A DNA stretch of 64,000 nucleotides, taken from positions 1 through 64,000 of the forward strand of contig NZ_JARXHY010000004.1 in NCBI RefSeq assembly GCF_031127815.1, given 5' to 3'. This DNA is from Pelagicoccus sp. SDUM812003 (GTDB lineage: Bacteria > Verrucomicrobiota > Verrucomicrobiia > Opitutales > Opitutaceae). Made by a program: the position numbers and the translations under genes. Of the stretch, positions 47,901-55,530 are shown one piece after another (position 1 is the stretch's first letter; every line of letters begins with the position of its first letter). The notes beneath the pieces were generated by a model. It did no database searches and was not told the origin of the DNA. It saw nothing but the letters and a program-made list of their open reading frames with translations.

Positions 47901-49292
47901 CTGATGGCTATGCTGGATGCCCTGGCTGACGAGCGCCGGCTGGTGGTGGGAGAGCTGGTGGAAGGCGAGCGGGGGCTGTACGTTTGCGAAGCGGAGAACT
48001 ACGAGACCTTGCTTCGAATGAATCGGGCTAGGAACCGCCCTCGATTCTCGGCCTTGCCGTTGGAGGACTTGCCCCTGTTTCTCGCTCAATGGCAGGGTTT
48101 GGTGACGCCGGAGGAAGGCGTTCGTTCGGTTCGAGACGCCTTGGATCGCCTATGGGGCATGAGCTTTGGGATCGAGGACTGGGAGAAGTCGATCCTGCCG
48201 GTTCGAGTTAAGAACTATCACCCCGCCTTGCTCGATAGCGTCCTTCTGGAGGACGAGATGAGGTGGCGTGGCTTTGGCGAGGGCAAAGTGTGCTTCGCTT
48301 TGGAGGACGATTGGGACCTCTTTGTGGAGTCCGGCGAAGGAAGCGAGCTGGATGAGGCGGAAGGACAGGTCCTTGCTCGGCTGGCTAGCGGTCAGCGCTT
48401 GAGTTTCGCGAAGCTGCAAGAAACCTTGGAAATGCCTTCGAGGGAATTGGAGAGCTCCCTCTGGGGATTGGTATGGAAGGGGCGCGTCAGCAACGATGCG
48501 TTCGCGACGGCCCGCAGAGGGGTTGGCGGGGGCTTCGCACTCTGCGAACGAAGCGCTCAACCAGAGCGTCGCACGAGACGCCAGCGGCTTGGCCGCCGAT
48601 CCTCAGCCATCAGGACGGTGACGTACCCAGGCGCTTGGTACGTTTTGCCGGACGTCGAAGACGAAGGCGACCCAGTCGAGCGGCTGGAGCTGCAGCGAGA
48701 GCGAGCCCGTTTGCTGCTCGACCGGTACGGAGTGGTTTTCAAGGAGATCCTTCAACGGGAGGCGAACGGTTTTCGTTGGAGGGACGTATTCAAAGCCTTG
48801 AGACTTCTGGAGCTTTCTGGAGAAGCGATCGGAGGGCGGTTTTTCGAGGGCGTGCCCGGTCTGCAATTCGCCTCAAAGGCGGCCTTTCGAGCCTTGTTGA
48901 AGGATCTGCCAAGATCGGCGCTCTACTGGCTAAGCGCTGCGGATCCAGCTTCGGTTTGCGGTTTGGGTCTCTTAGGCGGTGGCGCTTCGACGATGCCCGC
49001 TCGCCGAGCCGGCACTGTTCTCGCCTATCGAGGATCGACCCTGGCTCTCGAGAGTTCGCGTGGCGGCAAGTCGCTGCGCATTCACTTGCCGCTGGACGAC
49101 CCGGATCTGACTTCCGTCTTCGCTATGCTGGAATCGATGTGGGGACTCGGTCGAGCCGGCGTATCGCGGGTTTTGGTTGAGGAGATAAACGGCGAGGACG
49201 CTCGCCTAAGCCCTTATTTGGAGGGCTTGGGAAGCGTCCTGAAATTGCACAGCGACCACAAGCGAGTGGTGGTGGAAGGCGGTTTTAGCTAA
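44952..49292 (+). CDS. lhr: Large ATP-dependent helicase Lhr
   Basis: 1446 aa. DEAD/H core: ATGSGKTLAAF (motif I), SPLKALNND (Ia), DEIHSVVGSKRG (II), ALSATVKP (III); second RecA domain with FVNSRMLCEK, SHHGSLSKEIR, GIDVGALDCVV and Q-RxGRAGH (IQKVGRAGHQ); then the Lhr-core winged helix and a long C-terminal region. Lhr is a 3'-5' helicase linked to DNA or RNA repair. The start at 44952 is the ATG in CTCATGCC. A single gene, convergent with the psp side genes (37-bp gap). Confidence 0.93.
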   Translation: MPADASESILERFHPVLAGWFQKRFGRPTEIQEKAWRLIADGEHCLISAATGSGKTLAAFLWSINQLLCGEWELGGTRVLYISPLKALNNDIRRNVLSPLAELKAVFRDEKLDWPEIRVMTRSGDTEQADRRKMLRKPPEILITTPESLNLLLTSNDGRRALLGVRSVILDEIHSVVGSKRGVYLMTAVERLAHLNGEFQRVALSATVKPMETVAAVVGGFFEGRPRPLRLAESSVEKRYQIAVRFPENFDEEANDEDTWAPIVAELKTLVRENRSTLIFVNSRMLCEKIAHRLNLEEATPLAYSHHGSLSKEIRSAVEQRLKQGELKAIVATNSLEMGIDVGALDCVVMVQSPNRISSAIQKVGRAGHQVGAVSRAVVFPSHSRDFLESAVLSEAIRERDIEAVQPVERPLDVLAQVIVSTLGAGPWDIDELFALVRSCYCYRELTREQFDLVLNMLAGRYAESRLRELKPRISISRSENTVTLRKGALMAFYFSGGVIPDRGYFHLRLTGNGARLGELDEEFVWERSIGDVFTLGVQSWKIERITYNDVFVVPAEAGEMAPPFWRAERYNRDFHFAERIGSFLEWANDRLDEKAFPQELESRFELNAAAAESLARFLRSQKVVTRSSLPHRHHLLAELIDAAPSGAPGKQLVLHTHWGGRVNRPFALALDAAWNETMGHRTEIYVNDDCVVLMLSEGVTIEEVLPLVTAGNVESWLRKRLEGSGFFGARFREAAGNALLVTRNRAGQRLPLWLSRLRAKKLFESVQRFGDFPLLLEAWRTCLKDEFDMDALKLVLAELEDGEIEISQAHLSVASPFASSVAWRQINDEYMYATDDPNSDGRSSLKEDLVRSIAFDESARPKVSKDLIREFEAKRQRTAAGYEPGDVLEMLEWLRDRVALLESDWEGLLRASQLEGHDQFVSKTVRLKVGSETWIAHEDEREKAEALFGDLPDADVFIEWLSYFGPISLESAQGSLACSGERLMAMLDALADERRLVVGELVEGERGLYVCEAENYETLLRMNRARNRPRFSALPLEDLPLFLAQWQGLVTPEEGVRSVRDALDRLWGMSFGIEDWEKSILPVRVKNYHPALLDSVLLEDEMRWRGFGEGKVCFALEDDWDLFVESGEGSELDEAEGQVLARLASGQRLSFAKLQETLEMPSRELESSLWGLVWKGRVSNDAFATARRGVGGGFALCERSAQPERRTRRQRLGRRSSAIRTVTYPGAWYVLPDVEDEGDPVERLELQRERARLLLDRYGVVFKEILQREANGFRWRDVFKALRLLELSGEAIGGRFFEGVPGLQFASKAAFRALLKDLPRSALYWLSAADPASVCGLGLLGGGASTMPARRAGTVLAYRGSTLALESSRGGKSLRIHLPLDDPDLTSVFAMLESMWGLGRAGVSRVLVEEINGEDARLSPYLEGLGSVLKLHSDHKRVVVEGGFS

Positions 49293-49328
49293 GCCTTTCG
49301 TGAGGCCGACATCGCTGTCGCCCGGGAC

Positions 49329-49562
49329 TCAATCGTATTCGTAGCGGCAGTGGCGGTAGCGTCGAGGCGAGCGGAAGCGGGCGGCGTCGATGATCGACCA
49401 GAGGTGGACGACCCATCCTAAGAGGATGATCCAGAGCAGCCATGCGAAGACGAAGTGTATGAGAGCTGCCAATACGCGGCCTTGAAGCAGTTGGCCTAGG
49501 CCGGGGATGAAGAAGCTGCAGAGGGCGGCGATGACGTTGCCGGCGGATCCTTGGTCTGACAT
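49329..49562 (-). CDS. Small two-helix membrane protein (77 aa)
   Basis: Resembles small TM2-type or DUF-type membrane proteins: N-terminal GNVIAALCSFFIPGLGQLLQG, then a hydrophobic segment VLAALIHFVFAWLLWIILLGWVVHLWSIIDAARF. A conserved P-G-L-G-Q turn followed by W-x-I-x-D-A motif fits this class. It overlaps the next gene by one base and is the last gene of the presumed psp operon. Role unknown. Confidence 0.7.
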   Translation of the reverse strand: MSDQGSAGNVIAALCSFFIPGLGQLLQGRVLAALIHFVFAWLLWIILLGWVVHLWSIIDAARFRSPRRYRHCRYEYD

Positions 49563-50014
49563 TAGAGAATATGGGTTGAGTTTAGAAGGTCGGTGAGTGT
49601 TTTCAGATCCTCGCTCGACTGAGGGAGGAGGAAGCTGCGGGAGTCGTTGGGGTAGGCCAGGGCGTACCGCTGCGCGAACTCCTCGCCGCTGGGGGCGCCT
49701 GATATGCGAGCGTAGCGCACTCCCATTTCTTCGAGCTGATCATGTATGATGCTCGTGGATACTGAATGGTCCGGAAGTTGAGAGAGGTCGATCACGATGA
49801 TTTGAAAACGGTTTGCGAGCTGCTTAGCGGCGTTTATCCAGTTTTCTTCGTGTTCTTGCGAGTTGTGCAGGAGCACGAGCTCGGGACCGTGCCCATATGA
49901 CGAATACGCGATAGGTTCGGCTTTCTTTTCCGAGGCAAGGGCGATGGTAAGGAAACCGATCAGAACGATCAAAGTGAACGAAGTGTGAGTTGCTCGATAG
50001 GGAAGAGCTTTCAT
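49562..50014 (-). CDS. Alpha/beta-hydrolase-like exported protein, nucleophile apparently missing
   Basis: 150 aa. Signal-peptide-like N-terminus (SFTLIVLIGFLTIALA), then the first half of a hydrolase-like fold (SSYGHGPELVLLHNSQEHEENWINAAKQLANRFQIIVIDLSQLPDHS; the LLHN-type oxyanion loop) and RISGAPSGEEFAQRYALAYPND where a nucleophile elbow (GxSxG) is expected; here it reads SGAPSGE, without the canonical pattern. Shorter than true hydrolases (about 250 aa). Possibly a degenerate, non-catalytic relative. It lies downstream of pspC. Confidence 0.55.
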   Translation of the reverse strand: MKALPYRATHTSFTLIVLIGFLTIALASEKKAEPIAYSSYGHGPELVLLHNSQEHEENWINAAKQLANRFQIIVIDLSQLPDHSVSTSIIHDQLEEMGVRYARISGAPSGEEFAQRYALAYPNDSRSFLLPQSSEDLKTLTDLLNSTHIL

Positions 50015-50145
50015 GACGGAAGGAGATGTCGGGATTAGCGGTGAGTTGGCGTTGCTATTCCAAGACGGCGGGACATGGTGGTCCCGTTTCGCGAGTGGTA
50101 CGCTCGCGGGAAGAAAGAAGGAGGAGAGGAGGAGAGGTGAGGAGC

Positions 50146-50526
50146 TTACTTGCCGGCGTTGAAGCGGCGCTCCCAGTCGTAGGACTTGTTGGTCACGTAA
50201 TTCTCCATGCGACGGATGCGCGATTCGATGGAGTCGAAGCGGTTTTTCAGGCGACGCAAACTAAGCATGCGAGGCGAGTCGCTGGTTTCGAAATAGTCCT
50301 CTTCGTAGCAGAAGCTACGCTCTTCCCGTCGCAAGCCTTCGGGCTCGGGCTTGATGATGAGAGCTGCGATGGCGTAGAGAACGGGGAAGGGGAAGAATCC
50401 GGTGAAGAGTGAGATCGCGACGAGGCCGAGTCGTATCCAAACGACGGATAAGTCGAAGTGGTCGGCGAGTCCTTGGCAGATGCCGAAGACGATGCGGTTT
50501 TTTGACCGATAAAGCGGTTTACTCAT
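50146..50526 (-). CDS. pspC: PspC-domain protein
   Basis: 126 aa. N-terminal PspC motif LYRSKNRIVFGICQGLADHFDLSVVWIRLGLV and a membrane helix (VAISLFTGFFPFPVLYAIAALII), then a charged C-terminal part with coiled-coil character (LSLRRLKNRFDSIESRIRRMENYV). PspC proteins take part in membrane-stress sensing with PspA and PspB. It follows the pspB-like gene by 30 bp. Confidence 0.88.
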   Translation of the reverse strand: MSKPLYRSKNRIVFGICQGLADHFDLSVVWIRLGLVAISLFTGFFPFPVLYAIAALIIKPEPEGLRREERSFCYEEDYFETSDSPRMLSLRRLKNRFDSIESRIRRMENYVTNKSYDWERRFNAGK

Positions 50527-50556
50527 GGTAGGTGTCTCGGTGTAGCCTCTAGTCGA

Positions 50557-50796
50557 CTACTTTTTGTTGATGATGATGGTTTCGAGCGCTTCGACCCGTT
50601 TCTCCATCTTTTGCAAGGACTGGTGAAGGTCTTGCATGATGCGGGCCTCTTCGTCGCTCAGTCCGGCTCCCCCCTTCGCTTTGGCCTCGGTCTTCGCTTT
50701 GACGATGCTCGTGATGGACCCGAAGATGATTCCGACGATCGCGATCGGTATAACGAAGGGCATCATTTCGAGAAGGAAGTGAAAGGGGTTCATCAT
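50557..50796 (-). CDS. PspB-like membrane protein
   Basis: 79 aa. One N-terminal helix (LLEMMPFVIPIAIVGIIFGSIT) followed by a coiled-coil segment (IMQDLHQSLQKMEKRVEALETII), the architecture of PspB, though the sequence is only weakly similar. Located between pspA and pspC as in the classical pspABC order, which supports the assignment. Confidence 0.75.
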   Translation of the reverse strand: MMNPFHFLLEMMPFVIPIAIVGIIFGSITSIVKAKTEAKAKGGAGLSDEEARIMQDLHQSLQKMEKRVEALETIIINKK

Positions 50797-50842
50797 GTTC
50801 TAGGCTGATTAGAGGGCTGCGAGTTGGGAGTGATGAGAAGTC

Positions 50843-51517
50843 CTATTTTTCGTTGGACTTATTCTCGATTTCCGCCTTCAGGGCCGCAAGTTCCTTTTCC
50901 AGGGTCTCGTCGCCTTCGAGTTTCGCGAACTCGTCCTCCAGGCTTGGCTTGGACTTGGCGTTGACCAGGTCAGCGTCGGCCTCCATGCGCTCGATGCGGT
51001 TTTCGAAGGCATCGAAGCGAGCGAAGGCGTCCGAGTTGTCGTTCTTGCGCAGCACGCTCTGGGCCTTGTAGCGCTTTTCCGCTTGGGTGTGGCGCTGGAT
51101 GAGCATCTGGTGCTTCTTGCGAGCGTTTGCGAGCTTGTCCTCGAGCTGGCCGATATCGCTCTGGTACTTTTCCACGATGTGGTCGAGCTGATCGATCTCC
51201 TTCTGCAGGCGATCCGCCTCCTCGGTGAAGACGCGCTTCTCGGCGAGCGCTTCGCGAGCTAGGTCCTCGCGTCCTTTGGAGACTGCCAGACGAGCCTTGT
51301 TCTCCCAATCGGTGACGCGGTACTGGACGCTATCCAGGGCGCGGATGATTTTGGACTTGGTGGCCATGGTCGAGGCGCAGGAGGCTTTGAGCTCCACGAG
51401 CGTATCCTCCATTTCCTGGATCATGAGCTTGATCAGCTTCTCCGGATCTTCCGCCTTGTCGAGCATGGCGTTGATGTTGGAGGAGACGATGTCTTTGAAG
51501 CGTGTGAATATTCCCAT
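50843..51517 (-). CDS. pspA: Phage shock protein A (PspA/IM30 family)
   Basis: 224 aa, mostly coiled coil. Starts with the membrane-binding amphipathic helix (MGIFTRFKDIVSSNINAMLDKAEDPEKLIKLMIQEME), typical of PspA/Vipp1, and continues as a long helical hairpin, e.g. DRLQKEIDQLDHIVEKYQSDIGQLEDKLANARKKH. Stabilises the inner membrane under stress and represses PspF. First gene of the operon, directly under a sigma-54 promoter. Confidence 0.95.
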   Translation of the reverse strand: MGIFTRFKDIVSSNINAMLDKAEDPEKLIKLMIQEMEDTLVELKASCASTMATKSKIIRALDSVQYRVTDWENKARLAVSKGREDLAREALAEKRVFTEEADRLQKEIDQLDHIVEKYQSDIGQLEDKLANARKKHQMLIQRHTQAEKRYKAQSVLRKNDNSDAFARFDAFENRIERMEADADLVNAKSKPSLEDEFAKLEGDETLEKELAALKAEIENKSNEK

Positions 51518-51558
51518 TTTCGTTTTTGGTTAAAATTGTTTAGGTTCGGAAAAGTATA

Positions 51559-51574
51559 AACACGATCCGTGCCA
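51559..51574 (-). promoter_or_regulatory. Sigma-54 promoter of the psp operon
   Basis: On the minus strand TGGCACG (51574-51568), four bases, then GTGTT (51563-51559), close to the consensus TGGCACG-N4-TTGCW with the essential GG and G conserved. It lies 42-57 nt before the pspA start and faces the divergent pspF activator gene. Confidence 0.75.
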
Positions 51575-51694
51575 AAGCTCCTTCGGATATCTTAAGCGAC
51601 TGATAGTTAGGGGTTAGAAAATTTTCATCGAATTCTTCAGCTTTTGGTTTGATAAAAATTAGGTTGAGATCACCAAAAAACGGATAAATAAACC

Positions 51695-52720
51695 ATGCGA
51701 ATGAACCAGGAAGATGAGGGTAGTTTTGAGATGGGGCCGTTGCCCGATGCCCTCGGCATTTCGGAGGCGTTTTTCGACTTTCAGCAGCGGCTCTCGCAGG
51801 TGGCGAAGATCGATCGTCCGGTACTGATCATAGGGGAGAGGGGAACGGGCAAGGAGTTGGCGGCTTCGCGACTGCACTATCTTTCTTCGCGGTGGCAGGG
51901 GCCGCTGGTGGCTTTGAACTGCGCGGCGTTGGCGGAGACGGTTTTGGAGTCGGAGCTGTTCGGGCATGAAGCGGGGGCGTTCACGGGCGCGGTGAAGCGG
52001 CGCATGGGGCGCTTCGAGGCGGCGGAGGGAGGCACCTTGTTTCTCGACGAGATCGGGTTGGTCTCCATGACGGTGCAGGAGAAGATCCTGCGAGCGGTGG
52101 AGTATGGCATTTTTCAGCGAGTGGGCGGTTCGAATTCGGTCAAGGTCGACGTGCGCATCGTGGGCGCTACCAACGCGGATTTGCCGGAGATGGCGAACCG
52201 GGGGAAGTTCAAGAGCGACCTGCTGGATCGCCTTTCCTTCGACGTGCTTTATTTGCCGCCCTTGCGGGCCCGCAGCGAGGATATCGAGCATTTGGCCATG
52301 CACTTCGCGGCCTCGATGGCGCAGGAGCTTGGGCTGGGCGATGTGCCGCAGTTTTCCAGCGGAGCGTTGAAGAGCCTGAACGCCTACCGCTGGCCGGGAA
52401 ACATCCGGGAGCTCAAGAACGTAGTGGAGCGAACCGTCTACCGATCCGGAGGCAAGCGAATCGATACGATCGAATTCGACCCGTTTGTGAACCCCTATCT
52501 GCAAGGGGGGGAGAAGCGGAGCGCCTCGGAAGGGACCGAAGCCAGTGACGACGACCAGCGACCCCTACCGGAAAAGGTCAAGGAGCTGGAGATTCGTTCG
52601 CTTCGTTCGGCGTTGCGAGCGTGCGGCTTCAAGCAGACGAAGGCTGCCGAGCGGCTTGGGATCAGCTACCATCAGTTTCGGGCCTTGTATCGACGGCTCA
52701 AAGACGAGCTGGACGTTTGA
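51695..52720 (+). CDS. pspF: PspF-type sigma-54 activator
   Basis: 341 aa. AAA+ domain: Walker A GERGTGKE, the sigma-54-contacting loop GAFTGA, Walker B TLFLDEI, the RWPGNIRELKN motif; C-terminal Fis-type helix-turn-helix (SALRACGFKQTKAAERLGISYHQF). No N-terminal receiver domain, as in PspF, which is controlled by PspA binding. Divergent from pspA with 177 bp between. Confidence 0.93.
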   Translation: MRMNQEDEGSFEMGPLPDALGISEAFFDFQQRLSQVAKIDRPVLIIGERGTGKELAASRLHYLSSRWQGPLVALNCAALAETVLESELFGHEAGAFTGAVKRRMGRFEAAEGGTLFLDEIGLVSMTVQEKILRAVEYGIFQRVGGSNSVKVDVRIVGATNADLPEMANRGKFKSDLLDRLSFDVLYLPPLRARSEDIEHLAMHFAASMAQELGLGDVPQFSSGALKSLNAYRWPGNIRELKNVVERTVYRSGGKRIDTIEFDPFVNPYLQGGEKRSASEGTEASDDDQRPLPEKVKELEIRSLRSALRACGFKQTKAAERLGISYHQFRALYRRLKDELDV

Positions 52721-52963
52721 GCGAGCGGCGCGCGGGAGCGTCGCCGGGGGGAGAAGTCCCGGTCTTCTCTTGAGCGTTGATACGCGCTCGCCCTAGCCAA
52801 GGAAATGGAAAGCGGACGAAAGCGGCGTAATACTCCTCGTTTCGCGTAAATGGGGAAAAGTCGCTCGGGCGCCGGTCGTATTAGGAAACGCTTCCCGGCC
52901 CTGGCTCTTCGGGGCGCAAGGGCAGCGCAACTCTCAATCTACACTCTAACGACCGCACGCTTT

Positions 52964-53146
52964 ATGACTATCGATTCATCCTCTACCGCGGCGCAGGCAG
53001 CGCTCGCTTCTCCCTTGACGGCCTTGAAAAATGCGAAGGAAGCGCCCGGCAAAGCGGCCTTGAAGGTGATCGAAGGCGTGGCCGAACAAGTCGAGCAGTC
53101 GCAGCCCAGTGGGCCGGTAGGCGGCAAGCTCAACGTGAAGGCCTAG
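52964..53146 (+). CDS. Small Ala/Ser-rich protein (60 aa)
   Basis: The start is placed at the ATG at 52964 (MTIDSSSTAAQAAL). No family recognised with certainty; composition and size recall small putative motility proteins of the YjfB type, but this is weak. A candidate promoter region lies in 52721-52963, and a strong terminator follows at 53170. Expression is plausible. Confidence 0.5.
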   Translation: MTIDSSSTAAQAALASPLTALKNAKEAPGKAALKVIEGVAEQVEQSQPSGPVGGKLNVKA

Positions 53147-53169
53147 CCCCTCGCGAATCGCAAAGACGA

Positions 53170-53226
53170 AAGCGGCTCCGTCTCTCTCGATCCATTGGGA
53201 TCCATGAGAAACGAAGCCGCTTTTTT
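53170..53226 (+). terminator. Terminator after the small ORF
   Basis: AAGCGGCT / AGCCGCTT stem with a 37-base loop containing a smaller hairpin, followed by TTTTTT. Confidence 0.7.
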
Positions 53227-53300
53227 CGTTTATCTGAAAACTGGAGGCGAGAGGCCTCCGGTCTTGCGGGACGGGTCGCTGGGACCCGTCCTAGATCTCG

Positions 53301-53828
53301 CTACGAGGCGGAGCTCGAAAGCTTTTTCGAGAGTTTTTCCACGGCGTCCTCAAACGCCTGTTCGGCTGCCTCGACGAACTGATCCGAGACGTCGTAGGCG
53401 TTGGTCACGGCGATGCCGGTCGTGGTGCCACGCACGAGGCCGAGGTTGGTTTTCTCGCCATTCGAGTCGAAGTATTCCGCTTGGGCGGTGAACTCGTAGA
53501 AGTTGGAGCGTGTCCGTTCCCAATCCACTACGCGGAAGCGAAGGTGGTCGCGGGCGTTCTTGGGCAGGGCGGTGTTGTATTCGAACTCGAACTCGCCGAT
53601 CCAGTCCTTGCGGTCCGCAACGTTGTAAAATGCAGATTGCAAAAGATCCTCTCTGACGCGTTCGGACGAGAAATCCAGGTGTCCCTGAAGGTCGTCGATG
53701 AGCACCGTGAGCTTGGAGCTCTGGGCGGTTTCGCCGCTGTCAGCCGACAGGGCGGGCGCCATGGCCAGCAGGGCGGCTGCGGCGAAGGCGTGCAAGAGAT
53801 GGATTGATTTGTTTCGAAGCTGTCTCAT
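53301..53828 (-). CDS. Hypothetical exported protein (175 aa)
   Basis: Signal peptide with basic start (MRQLRNKSIHLLHAFAAAALLAMAPALSADS). The mature protein contains VLIDDLQGHLDFSSERVREDLLQSAFYNVADRKDWIGEFEFEYNT and ends in an amphipathic helix. No family recognised; probably periplasmic. Single gene, convergent with the small 60-aa ORF. Confidence 0.7.
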   Translation of the reverse strand: MRQLRNKSIHLLHAFAAAALLAMAPALSADSGETAQSSKLTVLIDDLQGHLDFSSERVREDLLQSAFYNVADRKDWIGEFEFEYNTALPKNARDHLRFRVVDWERTRSNFYEFTAQAEYFDSNGEKTNLGLVRGTTTGIAVTNAYDVSDQFVEAAEQAFEDAVEKLSKKLSSSAS

Positions 53829-54079
53829 GGCAGTTTCCTTTCATGTTTCGGGTTCCAGTCTGGTCTCCGAAAGTCGCAGAATGCGCGCCAGGTGGGGATC
53901 GTCCCCCCGTTTCGGAGCGGGAGAGCGATCTGCTCGCGGAGTGGAGACGGTTTCCCTATTTCATCGCTCAAGTCGCTTCCTCGCTGCGACTTGCGTCGAA
54001 ATTTTCCCCGGCGAGAGCTAAACTTGTGTCGGTCGGCTCCGTTGGTATTAGCGCGGATCAGTGCCCAGAGGGACTCTGT

Positions 54080-54736
54080 ATGAATGATGATCAACGAGTT
54101 TGGCTTGTGAAGTCCGGCGATGGCCGGATCAAGGGACCGTTGCTCCGGGACGAGTTGGCCTTGCTGGTGGAAAGCGGTGGCTTCGAGCCCGCGGAGCTTC
54201 AGGTGGCGCGTACGGAGGACTGGCAAAACTGGAGGCCGTATTCGCAATGTGGAGTCGGAGGAAAACGCAAAGCGCCTTCGGTCGCGCCGAAACCCGACGG
54301 AGCGAATGAGCGGATCGATGCGGTGGAGCTCGCTCGGCTCGCTTCGCGGCGGAGAACGGAAGCGAAGAAGGAGGCGCGGTCCGGATGCAAAGCGAAACGC
54401 GACCCTTCTGCGAGGGAATCCGAGATGGTGGAGATCGCCCGCATCGCCCATGGCAGTCCGGTCCGGGATACGCGAAGCGAAGTTTTTTTGGAAACGCACA
54501 GCCTAGTCTTCTTTCTCATCGCTGTCGTTCGAAACATGCTGATCGGGCTATTGTTTGCGCGTGTGAATTGGATACTGCCAACATGGGAAGAGTGCCTGGT
54601 CTCGGCCTGTTGGGTGGGTGCCGCGATCACGATCGGTCAGGAGCTTTGGCTTCGCGGAATCGCTTTCCCAAGAGCCGCAGCGGTCGGCGAAGGCTCGTGC
54701 GGCGCTGGAAAGCGATGGAGTGGAGAGGCTGAATGA
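54080..54736 (+). CDS. GYF_2-like domain membrane protein
   Basis: 218 aa, started at the ATG at 54080 because homology begins at once: VWLVKSGDGRIKGPLLRDELALLVESGGFEPAELQVARTEDWQNWRP has the W..G..GP...L...G.....V....W pattern of GYF_2 domains. Then a basic linker (RRRTEAKKEARSGCKAKR) and one or two membrane helices (SLVFFLIAVVRNMLIGLLFA; ISACWVGAAITIG). The stop overlaps the next start (ATGA). Function unknown; GYF_2 often binds proteins. Confidence 0.6.
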   Translation: MNDDQRVWLVKSGDGRIKGPLLRDELALLVESGGFEPAELQVARTEDWQNWRPYSQCGVGGKRKAPSVAPKPDGANERIDAVELARLASRRRTEAKKEARSGCKAKRDPSARESEMVEIARIAHGSPVRDTRSEVFLETHSLVFFLIAVVRNMLIGLLFARVNWILPTWEECLVSACWVGAAITIGQELWLRGIAFPRAAAVGEGSCGAGKRWSGEAE

Positions 54737-55353
54737 TCGATTTCAAGGGAATTCTCATCAGGCACGGAGGCATGCTGCTCTTCATCTTGGCCACTGGCTT
54801 TTTCGTCTACACGCCGGCTCCGAAAAGCGCTTACCAGAACTCCGATCGAGGAGGGACGGTGGTTGAGCAGCTTGAATTTGTCGGCTCGTTCACGGGTGAT
54901 GAGTCAGCGGGGTTGGCGGAACGGGCGCTGGTGGGCGCCTACCATCAGTCGGCGCGCCTGTCACGCAACCTGCATGTCGTGCTGAACGCGGAGTATCAGC
55001 GCGTCGCGAACATCGTCAGTCTGGCGATTCCTTCTCTGAAGCCCTCTGAAGAGACCGTTTCATTTGGCAGGGTTCCGAGAGATTCTGAACTGGAGTATCG
55101 GTTTCTGGGAATCTGCGTGTTTCTCTTCCTCGTCCTCTCCGGTTTTGTCGCCATGCACGTTCTGGGGTCGAACAGGCTGAAACGCGACCTCATCGTTTGG
55201 CAGTTCGTTTGCGTGGGGATCATGCTGCTGCTTTTGGCGGAGCTCATCAGCTTTTCGCCCATTTCGATGATTTTAAACCTGCCCTTGTGCGTCGGGCCTG
55301 GCCTTTGCTTTTACGAAGCGAGGGAGATGAAGGACTTGAAATACCTGTTTTGA
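54733..55353 (+). CDS. Hypothetical membrane protein (206 aa)
   Basis: Helix 1 at about residues 13-27 (MLLFILATGFFVYTP), a roughly 95-residue extracytoplasmic domain, then two C-terminal helices (LGICVFLFLVLSGFVAMHVL; FVCVGIMLLLLAELISFSPI). It overlaps the previous stop by 4 bp, so translation is coupled with the GYF_2-like protein. No family recognised. Confidence 0.65.
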   Translation: MIDFKGILIRHGGMLLFILATGFFVYTPAPKSAYQNSDRGGTVVEQLEFVGSFTGDESAGLAERALVGAYHQSARLSRNLHVVLNAEYQRVANIVSLAIPSLKPSEETVSFGRVPRDSELEYRFLGICVFLFLVLSGFVAMHVLGSNRLKRDLIVWQFVCVGIMLLLLAELISFSPISMILNLPLCVGPGLCFYEAREMKDLKYLF

Positions 55354-55358
55354 ACCCC

Positions 55359-55514
55359 ATGGCGACCTTGCCCGAAGCCGCTCTCGTCAGGAAGGCGACC
55401 CGATTTCTCAAGATCGTGTTGCTGGTGGTCCTGCTGATCCTGCCGTTGGCGCTGGTGGAGGACTGGTCGAATGTCAGGGGCTTCGATCGCTCGGCTGGCG
55501 CCGTCCAGCGCTAG
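55359..55514 (+). CDS. Small membrane protein (51 aa)
   Basis: Starts 6 nt after the preceding stop. A single hydrophobic segment (FLKIVLLVVLLILPLALVEDW) is flanked by basic and polar residues. Part of the same small operon. Not recognised. It ends 17 nt before the converging outer-membrane efflux gene. Confidence 0.5.
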   Translation: MATLPEAALVRKATRFLKIVLLVVLLILPLALVEDWSNVRGFDRSAGAVQR

Positions 55515-55530
55515 CTCGGCGTGCGTTCAG

